A stretch of DNA of 64,000 nucleotides from Trochalopteron elliotii (lineage: Eukaryota > Chordata > Aves > Passeriformes > Leiothrichidae). The stretch is taken from NCBI GenBank assembly GCA_024734555.1, contig JANPWX010000060.1:3757571-3821570 (forward strand), in the 5' to 3' direction. Of this stretch, positions 35,154 through 49,765 are shown in pieces. A program made the translations under genes and the position numbers. How positions within the stretch are numbered: the first letter of the stretch is position 1; every line of letters begins with the position of its first letter. Below the pieces are notes generated by a model. It saw only the letters and a list, made by a program, of their open reading frames with translations, was not told where the DNA came from and did not search any database.

Positions 35154-36404
35154 CCCAGGATGTTACTGCTGTGGGTTAGTAAATAGTGCTGTCCTTCTGT
35201 TTCAATGCCACAGTGTGCTTCCCTCAAAAGGGACAGAGTTGGATTGCATTCCATAGAGACCCAGTTTCCTGACAGCCCTCACTCCCACCCACTTACTTGT
35301 GGTGTTGAGGTCTCAATAGGATCTGTGACTGCCAAGTACCCCATGAGGCACCAGCCAGCTGGTCTGTGCAAGAATTCCAGAAACGTTTGCAGACCACATT
35401 CCCAGCTTTAACTATCACTGCAAACAGAATCTGTCCTCCCAGTCTTGCTCCAGGTTCTGAGCAGCCCTGTGTTAAACTTGTGAGATTCCTGGAGATGACA
35501 GGTGAGGAGAACACACCTGTAAAGTGAGATGTGGTTTACAGGCTTCCTGTGCTGGATTTCAGTGGCACCAGGGCACAGCAGAGCAATGGTTGGAAACAAG
35601 GGCAAAACACTGGGAAAAGCAGAATTTTCATCCAAATGGGTAGTGATCCCTTACATATCCTTAGTGCAGAGACAGCTTGCAATGGCCAACTGGAAGTAAT
35701 AGTGCACTTTAGCTAAAGCAAACCTGAATTTATTGAAATAGAGCTGTTCCTATGAATAGGAAGCATTTGTATTTGTTTTGAGAAGTAAAGCCAGCAGGAG
35801 ATCCCTTTGGGCTAAGAGTCAAAGTCTGAGACTTCAAACTGAGGTCTTGTGACAAGGCATTTCTAAAAATGTGTAAATAATCAGTCTGTCAGATTTTTGG
35901 CAGAGGTCTTGCTTATATCTCCATTGTGAACCTGACAGTTTTAGTGCATGGAACTGCTCAGTTGAAGAAGTAATTGAGGAATTAAACTATTGTAGCCACA
36001 GATACCTCAAATCTGTCATAGCTGCATTCTTTTTAGCTAAATTCAGCATAAAACACTCTATGGAAGTAAATGTCTTTAATGCCACTGGGGGAAATGGAAC
36101 TAAGACTGGTTGAAGTCTTGGTGACAGTGGTTGAAGAATCTGAAGCAGAACATGGCAAAGCTGTATTAGAAGCTTGGATTTATCAGATCTATTTCAGCAA
36201 ATGAATGTTTGAGACATTAGTCTAAATGCTTGAACTTCATCAGGGGAGAAAAGAGACAAGGTAATGCTGAATTTCCATAGGCAGGAAGACATGTCTGGAT
36301 CTCAGCTGACTTCACACACATGGTAGTGATCCAGTGGCAGTCAAAAGCATGGCAGGGAATATCAGATTATCTAAATTCCAGTCCTGATAAAGGCAAGAGT
36401 AGAG

Positions 36405-36450
36405 GTGGCTGGGTTTTGGTGGGTTTTTGGGTTGGTTTTTTTGTTTGGGT
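36405..36450 (+). repeat. G/T-rich tract
   Basis: Made almost only of G and T, with GGG runs at 36411, 36421, 36429 and 36447. A weak quadruplex candidate because the last loop is long. Confidence 0.5.
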
Positions 36451-39400
36451 AAACTATTTTTTGATTTATTGCTATTTTCTAGCTTCTGAATACTCAATGT
36501 GTTTGACCTCACACTGTGTAGAATTTGTAAATCAGGTTCCTGAGTATCCTTGGCCTCCGATGTGGATGCTCTGTTAGAGTTTGTTGTAGTACAAAAGAGA
36601 GGAAGATGCTACAGACATTCAGATGCCAAGTTAACTTTTACAGAAAACATTTTCTCTATATCATGGGCAGCCCTAAAGACCATACACAGCACCTGCCTCA
36701 AAACTCAGGCCTCAGATCTCTGGTGTTCTGACAGTGACTGAGTGGTGTTCTGAGCCTGTTGAGTTCTGGCTCTTTAGGGCAATCACAAATGAAATCCCAG
36801 CACCCAGGAGAGGCCTTGTGTTGAGTAGCTTGAGTACAATCCTAAATCATAAAAGCCTCCTGGCAGCATGGCACAGAGCTGGAGTCTTGATCTCTTGTTC
36901 TCCAAGTCTCCATGTCTGTTCACCTTCTCAGCTGGGACAACATGGGTTTTTTAATAGAGAAAAACCACAGAACATATTCCAAGTGGCACAAATGTTACTC
37001 TGCTTTCAGAGATTGCTGAGCTTCCATGTGCCTATTTGCCATCTTTAACCACAGCCCTCCAGGCATTTAAGGATGGCTGTGTAGCTGGGAGGGATTGAGT
37101 AGTGTCTGCATCCACACATCCAGGCTTCCTTCCACCTGTGTTCCTGGCAGCAAGAGATGCAGTGCAAGTTCTGATCTTGATGAAGCTCATGGGAGTTGAG
37201 GTGACTGGCAGGACTGAGGAACTGGGATCCTGAGCTCAGTAAAACTGCATTCACAGTCACTTGTGTCAGCATGGATGTGTGATATCCTCAGGAAAAATAC
37301 TGAAAGTGAGAAGAGAGTACAGCAATCCAGTGTTGTGCAAGAGAGGACAAATTGTCCTTGGATGCTTCCAGGTCACTTGCCAGGGTTTGACTGCCAACTT
37401 CTTCCTAAACTCCATGAAAACCTTTCCATTGTAGTGGTCATGTCCATATCTAACAATCTGAGTAAAGTGGTCTCTCTACAGTGGATATTAAACAGTTTAT
37501 GCCCCAGACATTGACTGCCTCTTTAAACACTCTTCAGAAGGCTGAAGGAGGTCTCAAAAGAATTTTTAGCAGAGCTGCAGTAAAATCATTCAGAGCCATC
37601 TTATTTGCTGTCATGGAGCTCTCCTGCTGCAGCTGAGATACTGCTCTTGTTCTAGGAAGAAGCAGTGTTATTCCAGCTTGCAGAATCTGTTTCCCTGAGC
37701 TGGTGCTCTTTGGTGGGTGGTGACTAATAGGATGATATCCTGACAAGTGCCACCATATGGCTCAGGGTTGCTGAGAAACATCTGGGGGTTAGTAACTGCT
37801 CACAAGTAGCTCTGAGTGTAACAAATGTTCCCATTGGGCTGAGTGGGATTCACCCAACTGTGCCCCTGATGAGCTGCTGTGAACCTGCACTGTGAGCTGT
37901 GATTTAAATTGACAGAAGCATCTAAATTCGTAAGGAAGAATTTTTATCTTCCATCCATTCTACTACATAGCTGTGTCCCATATGCCTGTCTCCCAACTGC
38001 ACTTGTGGGACTTGGAAACCTTTTGTTTCCTCCCAGCTGAGAATCAAGTAGGGGATGAAAACACTGAGTTACTCTTTATTCAATTCTTGCATTTGTTTGG
38101 TAGCTCAGAAACAAATTTGTGGAGTTTGTCGCTGGTCTTACTTTTTATTTACAAAAGCACTCTGGATAGGTGCAGCTAGTTTTAAAATGCATTAAGTAAG
38201 ACATGCTTTAAAAAGAAGTTCAGAAATCACCGCAGAGATGACTAAAGATTTTATTTTGTAAACTGTATGCTTTATTTAAAATGCTGCCAAGTATTGATTA
38301 TGGTCTTAAAAAAATCCAAAGGACAGAGAACCTAAGTCAGGGACAGGATATTAATAGACACATTATCAGGTAAAAATAACAACTAATGTTTTGGGAGAGA
38401 GGGCATTTTCCTATTAGTTCATCAAATGTCCTATAAGCAATACATTAAACTCATCTCTTCCATTCTCTTGGCTTTCTGGTTTGCCAGGTCTCCCTAATGC
38501 AGCTTTGGAAGAGAATGAAAGGCAGAAATAGCTGTAGGGTTTGTACCAAATCCGTTTGTGCCTTTGACACCTTTTGTTTCTAATTTGTGCTGTAGTATTT
38601 GACAGAGATGAGTCTGCCTGCAGGTAACATAACAGCCCATGCTGTACTTCAAGGTAAATGTATCCTCTGTCTGGGCATTAGTGAGCAGGGGAGGGCTGAG
38701 TTGTGCCACTGCAGGCAGCTTTTATACACCTTGCATTGGAGGAAATTGTCCTGCTGGGACCTCCCAGTGAATGTGCTCCACTGCAGTTGTTTACACACTG
38801 AAATGTTTAATAGGTTTTCCAGCTGTCCTTCAATGTGTACTAACAGGTAGATCCTGCAGGGAGAGACAGTGTCATGGACACAAAGATCTGTTAGGAAACA
38901 GTGTTCCTTCCAAAGGGCATTTTGTTCTCTGGTCTCTAATTAGCCCTTCCTTTGGGCAGCCCTGCTGTCTGGGAGGTGTTCCCCTGTGGCAAGCAGAGGT
39001 GGAAGATGTGGTACACTGGATGCACTGAAGCATAGTCACTTGATAGATAACACATTTGAGGTTTTACTTAATGCAATTGGAAGTATAATTCAAAACTGGC
39101 ATGAGCCAAGTTTAGGATGGTGGCATAGACTGAAGTGTCAAGGTCAAGAGTAGAGTGGGTCTATTAAGGGTCTGTGAAAACTTCCAAATAGCTTTTTCCC
39201 TGCTGATAACACAAATGGTGCTACATTAAGACTATTCTGTTTGATAATATTGCAGTGGATGGTGATGAAAGAGGATTATGCTAAAACTGAGGGCATGTTA
39301 TCTAATTAACATTTTATGTATATATTATTCTATGGATTTACAGTTATTGGTAAGTTTGGCACTATTTTCAATTTTCCTTTTAAGTTAAATTAACTGTAAC

Positions 39401-42400
39401 TATCTTACTCTTTAGAATCATGCACACTCACTTTCACTTACAAAGCTAAATGCACACATTTTAGCCAAGAAAAATACATCTGTACAGCCTGAAAACTCCT
39501 CCTGAATGCGAGTTTTATCTTTGGAATGACTGTGCATCACACAGAGAGTATTTCCACAGGGAAGATGTCAGCACATTTTATTTGTGTGGACTAGAGAAAT
39601 GTATCCTGGATAATGTCTCTGCTTAGGTTTAAAACTGCATCTTAGAATTGGCTTTCAGGAAAGGACTGATACAAAGAATGCAACATAGACTGAAGATTTT
39701 CAAAGACTTTTAACCTGTCTGTAATAGCACCTACCCATAACTTACACTTAACTTTACCTCTGGAATTAGCTAGTTTTTTATTGTTGTGGTTCAGTTTCAC
39801 AGCATGGATACATGATGCGGTTCTGGCTGGATTGTGTTCAGAGTTCTGTGCTAGGACAAGTCAATGGTGTTGTGATAAGCACTACCTTACACTTAGATCT
39901 TTCTGCAAAAGCATTTTTAAGAATTTCAGTTTTTTTGGATTATGCTCTTCCCTAAATTTAGGGGGTGGTACCAGATTTACACAGATTTTTGGAGAGGCAT
40001 TTGGGTAGTTAAGTCTACTGCAAGGGTAAAACCAAAAGGGTAGAATCTCCTAGGCTGCAGTTCAATCATTTGTATTCCTCTAGTGTACAAAAAAGCCAGG
40101 GAATTGTCTATGCCTTACATCAGTTTCACTGGAGATATTTGCCACATGGGATTGGTGTTTGGGTTAGGGTTTGGCTTTCAAAAACACGGGAACAATTAAT
40201 CCACTCATAGATGGGCTTGGAGAGCCACCATGGAGGCTGCTGTAAACTCAGTTCAGCTTCCATGGGAAGGGTAGCTGCTGCTTCTGTTTCCAACTAAGGC
40301 TCATTCAAAGTTAGCTCCAGAAAAGGACTGACAACTTTTGCTACTTTTTGCACAGTTCTAATCCATTTGGAGTTCACTGCTGGAGAGGGAATTGTCTGTG
40401 CAATCAGAACATAAGGCTCACTCCAGCAGCTGGATTAAAAGAGCATTTATCTTCCCACAGTATTCTTATCTTTGGGTACATCCAGAGGCACTGATTTCAG
40501 CAACACAAATAGGAAGCTGTATAAATGTACATTTCATGGGCCTGAATAATATTATGTCAGGGAAGTGATCATAAAGCCACCAATATTCTTCTCTAAAGAG
40601 GCAGATAATCTTTAAATCTGACCAATAATTAGAAAAAAGTATGTGTTAATAGTAATTAACATTGAGTGGTGTCTTGGATGCTTTTGCATCTTTTTCCCTC
40701 ATATTCATACATGAGCCAATGTTCCATCAGAAATAGCCTGCTGCACTGCTATCCTTTCAGAGCAGAAATTCAAACACATTTGTGTGCATGTTTTCATGCA
40801 TTTGAAGAATATTCTAGAATTAGGCTTGCTAGTAAGAAAATCACACTGTGTGGAGATACAGTACCACAGCAATCCATCTTCCAGGAATACATACTGGTAG
40901 TTCTTTGGGGTCTAATTTCCTAGTTGAACAAGTTCATCTCCACTGCATGAGGGAGAGACAAATTTGTTCCCTGATTTCCTCAATGATAGCACATTATGGA
41001 TGGCTTAGTAGCTATCAGGGTTTCAAGCTGAAATCATTAAAGCATCAGACAAGGTTTTCATACATATTTCTGTTTGTGTGTCACACCCCAGGAAGGTGAA
41101 TGTGAATAGAGGTCAGTAGCACATAATGAACATGTGAACAGTGTTGTAAGAACTAGTTCATCAAGGCTGTATTTGTGCTAAGAGGGATCCTGATTTCTCT
41201 TTTCTGATTCACTTGCAATTTCTGTGTAAATTCTCATCTTCTCACCGGATTTATGCTAAAACAAAGGTAAGAATGTATTCCCTCCTTACGGCCACTAAGT
41301 TTATATGCACCAGTCACACTAGATGTGAGCCCAGTGCTCTACTTTATATAGAGATAAAGGGAGGGGAGAAGGAAAGAAATGTCAAAACTTTGTTGGTCAA
41401 GGAGGCATTTCTAGCAATATATAATAAGATGGACTCAAACCAGAGAATAAATATTATTTTCTCTTTCTGCAACTGGCATAATTTGTGCAATGACTGAGGT
41501 CCCATTTGGTTGGTCAGTGAAGGAATAGACAGGCTCCTGAAGGTCTCGGTCCTGCAACTTTTGTAACTGACTTCCCACTTTCTCCTCAAATGGTTTCTAA
41601 AATCTGCTGAATGATGAGAAAGTTTCTCGTAAGTGAAACATGTTTTAAATAGGAGAAATATTAGTGCTAACACTATTCCTGCTTTATGATATAAAGAATA
41701 TTTAAAATAGTGTAACAATATTTTTCAGCTCAAATACATCTTCCTACTTTTTTGGCCCTGTAAAGTATCCTACTTGCACATGAGAATTTTAAGTAGAGAA
41801 AAACTGAGTGTACAAAAGAGAAGTGATTGCTTCTTTGAGAATTCGAGTGTCAAGTCGTACTAAAGTGATGAAATCTGGGTGCTATTTTAGATACCTGAGG
41901 GGATATGCTTTGTTACCCAGTGTAACATCCATAGATGAATTAGTCTGCACCTCAGAATTCCTGCATTTCATTTTCTGGAGTTCTGCTTTGCTCAGATGCT
42001 GCCAGGCAACTCCTGCTATCAGACGACACCACAGAAAAGTGGAACAAACAGAAAATAATGACATTACATAATGTCTCTGCTCTTTCCCTTGTTTTAGAAA
42101 GTGACTTTGCATCAAACTGGAGTGTTTGTATCTCCTGTTTCCCTTAAAGAAATAAATAGGTCAGTTTTCTGCAACAGGGTGGAAAGAGCCAGCCATGTCC
42201 ATGGTACTGTCACAGGCATGTGATCACTTACAAGATATGATTATTAACCATGTAATCAGGTGTTTCTCTGCCATATTTTTCCTGGGGTGGTGCTGTTCAG
42301 CAGTCTGTTGAAAATGTGCCTGGGACAGCCTAAAGAAATGCACTGATAACAAGGATCCTGCCTGGTGATTCAGTCCTTTCCAGTTTCCTGAAGGTCACCT

Positions 42401-45400
42401 CCACCTGCCTGCCTGTTCACGCTTCAGTTTCTCCTAGTTCCATTTCAGTGCTCTGTGCAATAACAGGTTGCAGAATTCAGTTTCTTAAATTGGCATCCTT
42501 AAAAAGCCCTGCTCTGAAAATCTAAACACTTTAATGATTATGTGAATCCACTCTGCAGGCTTTTATATAGCAATTTTGTTTTTTTTCTTGTTAACATTCA
42601 AGAACTAAAGCAGAGAATTCAAAAAACAAGCAAAATACTTCAGACAATTGCTTCATCTCTGCTCTGGTTGCCAGGTGGACACTACGGAGTAAAACCTTTT
42701 GTTCTTTTTCACTGAAATCTTTAGAAAAACATGTACCTCTGTCTTCTGTGAAGAATTTTATTTAATGGTGCATAGAAAATTTGTATCTAATAGAACATCA
42801 ATAAAGACTCTGCACTGTTAATGTGCACTATGGGATTTACCCAGGATGGCATTTTCAATGTTCTTAGCTCAGCAATCTCATACACTTTTGTGTTCTTTAT
42901 GCATAGAAACCATGGTTAGAGACACAGATTTGAACATGGCCCTGCCACGCACTTATTAAAATGTAAATGTCTGTAATCAGCCATTAGCTTTGGGATTTAT
43001 GTTATTTGTGAATGTGACAGTAAATTTGGAGTTGTTCTGAAGCCATAGTTACTCTGTGAGATACATATGGGAAATCTCACTAAAGGGTCTTCTGTTTGCT
43101 TACACTGATATTGTCTTTGTAGCTTTTGCTGTCTTGGGGCTATGTACTTACCACTCTGCACAATGCTTTCATGTCGTCACTAAACATACCTCAGTGCTGT
43201 GGGGTTTTGGTTAAAGCTCTACAATATTTCAGATTGCTCACACCAGAGTAAGGAAACTGGACTGAGGAAAGGAAAAAAATCTAGGCAATTTGTTTAGCCT
43301 GTCTTTTCCAGCAGAAACTGGGCAGTCAATGAGCTTGTGGCTGAAATACTCAAACTGGTACTGCCAAAACAGAAGAGTGACAAAGATAAGAAGGAGGTTG
43401 TAATGAGAGTTCTGGTTCATCTGTGGCATCCTTTTGACTCACCACAACACCTGATCTTTTGGGGAAAGAGAACATGAGGCTTTTTGGAGACCTAGACTAC
43501 ATGGGCCATCTCTGTTGAAAGTTCAGAATAGGCACCATGCATTTGTCTGCTTCAAGCCTCTTGATCAATCACAGTAGTATTTTTCATCTGGCAGCTATTA
43601 ATGTGTTGTACCTGATAAAACTGGAAAGAGCAGTTTGAAGAATTTGCAGTGGGTGCTTAGAACCTTAATTTCAAGGCACCTTACCTTCTTAAAATGCTTA
43701 AAGGGACCTAGAGCTCTTGTTTAAAACTAGCTCAGATTGTTCTGTGCTGCACTGTTTCCTGCATTATAAATATAACTGAGGTTGTTCACTGCTGTGGTTG
43801 GCCATGCTTCCTGACCTCTGGGAATTTGCATTATGATTTCTTGTCCAGGTCATGTGCAAACATATTTTCTCTTTTTATGTTCTGCTTCTGTCTCTGAGCA
43901 GACACTGTAGCAAGGTGCCAGTGGGGTAGGAAACGAGCTGCCTCCCAGAAGCAAACAGAGAATACTGTGAGGTGGGCTGAGCTGGACCTCTTGCTCAGCT
44001 GGACAAACACCTCAGCTGGCAACTCCATATTTTTTCTGCTGCTGTTTATTTTCTCCTTATAGGAGAAAGGCTTGAGAGAAAGACTCAGCTCCACCTGAGT
44101 GTGCTGCCTTTAAGGTAAAGGCGTCTTTACTTCACTGAACAAGAGTGATGTTACTGACAGAAATATTTGAAAAATAGTACATGTTAGTGAATACTCTGGT
44201 AAAATGACCTCTTAGTGTATATGTTCAAATCCTAAAGTCATTTATAGGAGGAAGGTGTCCAGAATTAATTGCTCATTACAGATTTGGAAGACCTTGAAGC
44301 TCCAGTTTTTTTGTTGCACAAAACCAAAGCACTCCCCTGACAAAAGGCATGAGCAAAAGACAGGTCAAGTGAACAATACAGGACAGTGAAGAGTAGTTCT
44401 GGAAGGGAAACAGTAGGGAAAATTCCAGACATAACAAAAATCAACTTGCCACCACAGAGCTCTTAAAGCTAATATCTATTGGGGTGAGGTGCTGACCTCA
44501 TTAATGTTATCAGGAGAATTTCCAGTGGCATTAGGACAGTTTTGCCTGATGAAGTAAGGATGTGCATGGGGCTAGGTTGCATTTAACTGACACTGACTTT
44601 GTTTCTCAGGTTGCTCTGAGGCCTAGAAGAACCAAGGGAGGAAAGGTGATGAACTCAGAAGGGTGTGAATTTCTCAAGTGGACGTAGCTCAGCCAAGGTG
44701 CTGGAGCTCAAACTGCTTTGCATCAGTGCTGCACAAATGCCTCCTTACCCATACTCTCAATTTCCCTGCGAGGCTCTGTGATTCCTGAAGTGTTCATCAG
44801 GGCTGAAATCAGCTAATCTCCACAGAGGCCTGGAAACCTGACTTTACTGGGCTCTCTAACAGTATTTTGTTATATAACTTATGCAAATTCAGTGTAAAGG
44901 ACAACCCTGCATCTGTTTCTTGGAGTAATTTTCACATATCTAGAATCAAGAGTTTAAATTATCTTTTAAGTTACTGATCTAATAGATATTGCTTAATATA
45001 TTTTATTGTAGTAATAAAGTCCTTCAATTACCAAGTTAATTTTCCCAAGGAAAATCTGGCGAGTCCTAAGTAAAAAGTGAATTGCTGCCCACAGCTGATA
45101 GTTTAATAGTGGAAATGCTATTTAATTTCATTATTATTCAAATTTATGTTCCATTTTCTCAATTAGCATATAAATGCTATAAATCTCTTATATGGAAAAA
45201 GCCTTATTGTGGCATATTTGTAATGATTATAAATAGCTGGGTAAGGCAAAATCTTGGAAAACACATAGCAGTGAACACAAATTAGGCTGAACAGGGTTAT
45301 GATACAATGAGAAATGTTTGTATTCTCCAACTTAATTTCTGTGGAAGAATTTTTGGATCTTTGTGTAGATATCAAAATCTTTCCTTCTTAAATCTACTCA

Positions 45401-48400
45401 TGTAAAGGAGTAATCATTTTATTTTATGTGAGGGTTTGGTTTTGGGGGTTTTTTTGGGGATGGTTTGCACACCTGTTCTGTAACAGAAGCCTTTTTTTAA
45501 GGATAAGTTCAAGCTTCTCTTTTACATCTTTAAAAATTGGTGCTAAAAGGATGCTATTCCTGTAGGCACCTCTTGTCCAGTGTAGGTATAAATTAGTAAT
45601 GCAGCTGTAGAAAGTATCCTAAATCATTCTACTCTCTCACTAGAGTAAGGACATAAATTCAGCAACATGGATGTTCATAAATGAGCACCATTTTAGATCA
45701 ATGAAAGAGGAAGTGACAAAGCCAATGATTGATTAAGAAAAATCTGTTTTCATCCCCATTTTGTTTGTGAAGTGCCAACATGTTCAGTTACAGCAGTAGG
45801 AATAGGTAGTTTCTAGTACTTTTAGGTATAAATTACCACCTTAACCTTTTTTCCATTTTTAGTAGACAGCCAGAATAGGCAAAGGAGTATCAATTTAATT
45901 TCCTCCCACAAAAATACTCAGCCTAAGAAATGACCTATTGATACCATGTGTAACTTCTAACAAGGAGGTATCAACATATTTTGCAAAGTACAGTGCAGTG
46001 CTGTGATCTGAGAGTAAATCCATCCTGGGGCATGTCAGGAGTTGTACTGCAGCAATGGGAATTTGAGCCTTGAGTAAAGATGAAAACTTGAAGTCTCAGG
46101 TAGAGCCCTGCCCTTTTCTTCTGCAGGTGAAACAAATGATGCTTTGCATCCAAAAGGAACAGCTGTGACTTGTAGCATTCACTGTTCTGATTGAGCTGCT
46201 CAGTGCTTTCCTAACAGATGGTGGGAACCCCCCCAAATTTCAGTAGAAGCCCCAGTCCCACAGGCAAATCCTCCCAGTAACAAGACAAATACTCTCTCTG
46301 CCATCTCTTTGGGCTTTTGCATCAGTTACCAGCCTTGCTTATGTTGTTTTACAAAGTGACTCTCAGGCTCTGAGAGTGAGAACCTTCACCCTCCTTTTCC
46401 TCCAAGAGCTCATTGGTTTGTTCCCACACCCTTCCACTGCTGGAACTCAGAAAGTGGGTATTGGTGCTGATTTCTTCTGGCTGATACGAAAGTTTGTGAG
46501 TTATTCCTCACATAGCATCTATGGCAATTGATACTTGAACAGCTCTGAATGTGACAGTGTCTGCTTCAGGATTTCCACTGCTCTGTCTGGTTTTAAAGGA
46601 AGAATAAATATTTCATTAACAACTGAGAATTAAATGTTGTTAATTCCCACATGCATAAAAATGTACTGGTTAACCATCAAGGGCATAGTGTCGCTGGGTC
46701 CCTGCCAGGCAACTGTATGAAAATGTTTGAATATTTTGAGCTGAGGTTTATTCTTCCTTGGATGCTTTCTTAATCAGCCAAACAACTCAGAATGACCATT
46801 CTACCTGCTCAACCGACTTAAGCATCAGTCATCTCATTTTCTTGATTCTGACTATTCAGGGGTTTATAATTATAACTCTTATATGTATACATAAATTTTT
46901 AACATGGGATTGGATGATTACCCAGGCAATCTAGTAGAGCAAATACATATTTTCAACATCTTTCTGAAACAAAGCCATTAAAAAAAAATCTTTGTGATTC
47001 CACTTTTCCAGCCCAGCACAATCATATTTTGTTCTGATCTCTCAGCTGAGTTTGCAGCATTATATCTTTGCATCACAGATATTTTTGACAAGAACTGTAG
47101 TGGGACATGCTTTAAGTTGCTTTGTCTGGTTGAGAGTTCAAGCAAAGCTAGCAGGTATCATGTTAAGGTATGAACTTAATGGGCTTATGGCATTTCCCTG
47201 CTTGGTGTGCCTGGGCTGCCCTGTGAAGCTGATGGTGTTTGTATTAGAAAAGGGGGAAGCAAATGCTGTGTTTGATGTGGCTCTTGCAGAGTGTGGGAAT
47301 CGTTAGGGATGTGTGAGCTCAGGTGAGCTGCTGCTCTCAGAGGTGTGAAACTTCTGTCACTCCCAAAGCACTGACACTGTTCAGCCAAAGTCAGACCAGA
47401 GCCCATTCAGACATTCCTCGTGCTTTTTAACCACCTGAATTTGGAAGGAGAGCTAATTAAAGATGTACAAAGCTTTATTTCTAACTATTGTAATTGCAAC
47501 AGTGGCACAACTTTTCAGGTGAAACCTACAATGGAAGTGATGAAAACATGCATTTCAAATGAGAGCTCAAGATAAAAAGCAGGAAAGATCTTGCCTAGGC
47601 AAATTAACCTACCTACCTAGCTACTGTGTGCTGGAAAAACTATTTTTAGCATACTTGTGACACGTTTGATAATTACTTTTTTCTGTAATCAAAGGCTGTA
47701 TTTAATGAAACAGAGATGAAACGGGGAGTTCAGCATGAAGGGAGAGATGTGTGTAATCATCTTTATCTGCTCAGGTTAATGCTGTGGGGATGCACTGCCT
47801 CAGAATCTATAGTTACATGCTGAAAGAGGAGCAGAAATAATTACTTGTACTGAGTGCTTGCTAACATCCACTATAATAAATGTTAAAGTCACTTGTGAAG
47901 GTTTTGGTCCCAATGGGTGCTTGGTGGCTGCAGAACCAGAAACATGCCATGGAAGTGTGGCTACACTAGCTTCTCCTTTCCCACACAGGCATCATCCAGT
48001 ATTGACAGACCATGGAGTTTCCTGAGTTGAGCCAGCTGCTGTAGGGTGTCCCTGTTGGGCAGCTCAGCCTGGATTCCCCCAGAACCTGCAGGGGGAGGTT
48101 TGCAAGGGGAGAATTGTTGGGAACTCCAGCACTGGGGAGGGCAGGTTCTGCACTAAGTCAACAGAATGCTGAAGGTTGGCACAGCAGCCAAGGGCCATGC
48201 AAAGCATCTTAGGTTTAGTTACTTGCAAAAGGAGATTCCTCTTGGAGGGAAAAAAAAAACCCACAAAACCCAAAACAGGATAAAATCCAGTAATTCACGC
48301 AAAGCTATAAAATTAATGGAACCTCACTTAAAAATCAGCCTGAATTTTATATCATTCTATATGTCTTGTCCATTTAGGCTTTTTTTAAAATTAAATTAAC

Positions 48401-49541
48401 AGCTTTCAAGTAAAGTACTGAAAAATACTTTGACTGGAGGGTTTTGGAATTGAATGACAAATTTAATGTGTAGTTTGTCATCAACTGGGAATAGAATTTC
48501 TCCAGCCCCATTTTGCTGGGGGCATTTTCTCTTTTTATTGGTCTCTTTCTGATCATCTCTACTGCCTGAGAAAGGAAAAAAATCTATATTTTTTATTAGC
48601 TGCACTGAAGAAATTGAGTGACAGGGACTGACAGTGACAGTCAACTGACTGCTGACTTAGAAAAGAAGTTATAGCTGGGTTATGATTATTTTCTCCTGCT
48701 GTGATGAGATCAGGAGAAGTTGAAGTCAGCACCTAGTTGGGGACAGTCATGAATACAGATAATCTACAATAAAAATGAAATCCTGCATTTCATTCACCCT
48801 TCGAGCAGCAGCTCAGTTTCTGTGCTCAGTTCCTCATTAAGAAACTTCCCTTCAAAGAACCATCATTAAATTATGTTTCTCTGCTTCTCGGGATGACGTG
48901 CACTTCCTAACTTAGCACTTACACAGTAGGAAAGAAATAATTAATTTTGAGCTTTTCAGTTCTTTCCATTGACTTGCAAGAGGAAAAAAAATACTGGAAT
49001 GACTCCTTTTAGGTCTAAAAAGAGGGTGAGATTCATACTTATTCATCAATATGCTTGGACAGCATGTCCCCCACCATGAACATCTATGGTCTTTTCCTAA
49101 AGTTTATCACAAACTTTAGCAAAGTTTTAATATGTTTAGTTTAGTGGATTTTACTTGAAAAGTAAAAGTAGTTACTTAAACTGCATTTTCAAATATCTGA
49201 AGTGAAGAGTTTGGGAAGGCAATGGAGTCCAGTATATTCCCTACACTGTGTTGAAATCCATTGCTTTCACAGAAAGTATTAGTTAGAATTATTAAAATGT
49301 TGCACTTATGTTTCAAGGCTTTACAAGTCAAGCATCAGCCAGATGAAAATTTATTATTGGAATCCTATTTTCTAAAATTAAACATAATTTGAGCCTAACA
49401 GCTCCTTGTGCAGCATCACATGGGTACCCTCAGTTGCACACAGCTGCCTGTGCTGACCCAAGCTGATGAAACCTCATAGCTTAACTGCTGGAGGATGGTA
49501 GTGAAGGCATAATTAACAGTTAAATACACTATTTTTAACAT

Positions 49542-49765
49542 TCATAGAATGACCTGGGTTGGAGGGGACCTCAGATCATCTTGTTCCAACCCCCTTGCCA
49601 TGAGCAGGGACACCTTTTACTGGACCAGACTGCTCCAAGCCCCATCCAGCCTGAATTTAAATTTCCAGGGAAGGGGCACCCACAATGTCTCCAGACAACC
49701 TGTGCCAGTGTCTCAGCATCCTCACAGTAAAGAATTTTTCCTATTATCTAATCTAAACCAGTCCT
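49542..49765 (-). mobile_element. CR1 LINE 3'-end fragment, longest in window
   Basis: It begins TCATAGAATGACCTGGGTTG (the CR1 3' terminus on the opposite strand). It continues through TTCCAACCCCCTTGCCATGA, GCCCCATCCAGCCTGAATTT and ACAGTAAAGAATTTTTCCTA to the TATCTAATCTAAACC region. About 225 bases of the CR1 3' region are kept, 5'-truncated as usual. Sequence divergence is moderate. The open frame 49549-49794 on the plus strand is only the antisense of this repeat. Confidence 0.93.

Larger units (their letters stand above)
33767..49541. other. Intergenic, no gene recognised
   Basis: About 15.8 kb with no recognisable exon, RNA gene or intact mobile element. Small items noted separately are E-box clusters (33950-33971, 34782-34846), a GAAA microsatellite (35133-35153) and a G/T-rich tract (36405-36450). 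Open frames are all shorter than about 125 codons, unsupported and often overlapped by frames on the other strand. Confidence 0.6.

Noticed and set aside
40161..40174. Telomere-like GGGTTAGGGTTTGG
   Set aside because: Fewer than two TTAGGG units, too short for an interstitial telomeric repeat.
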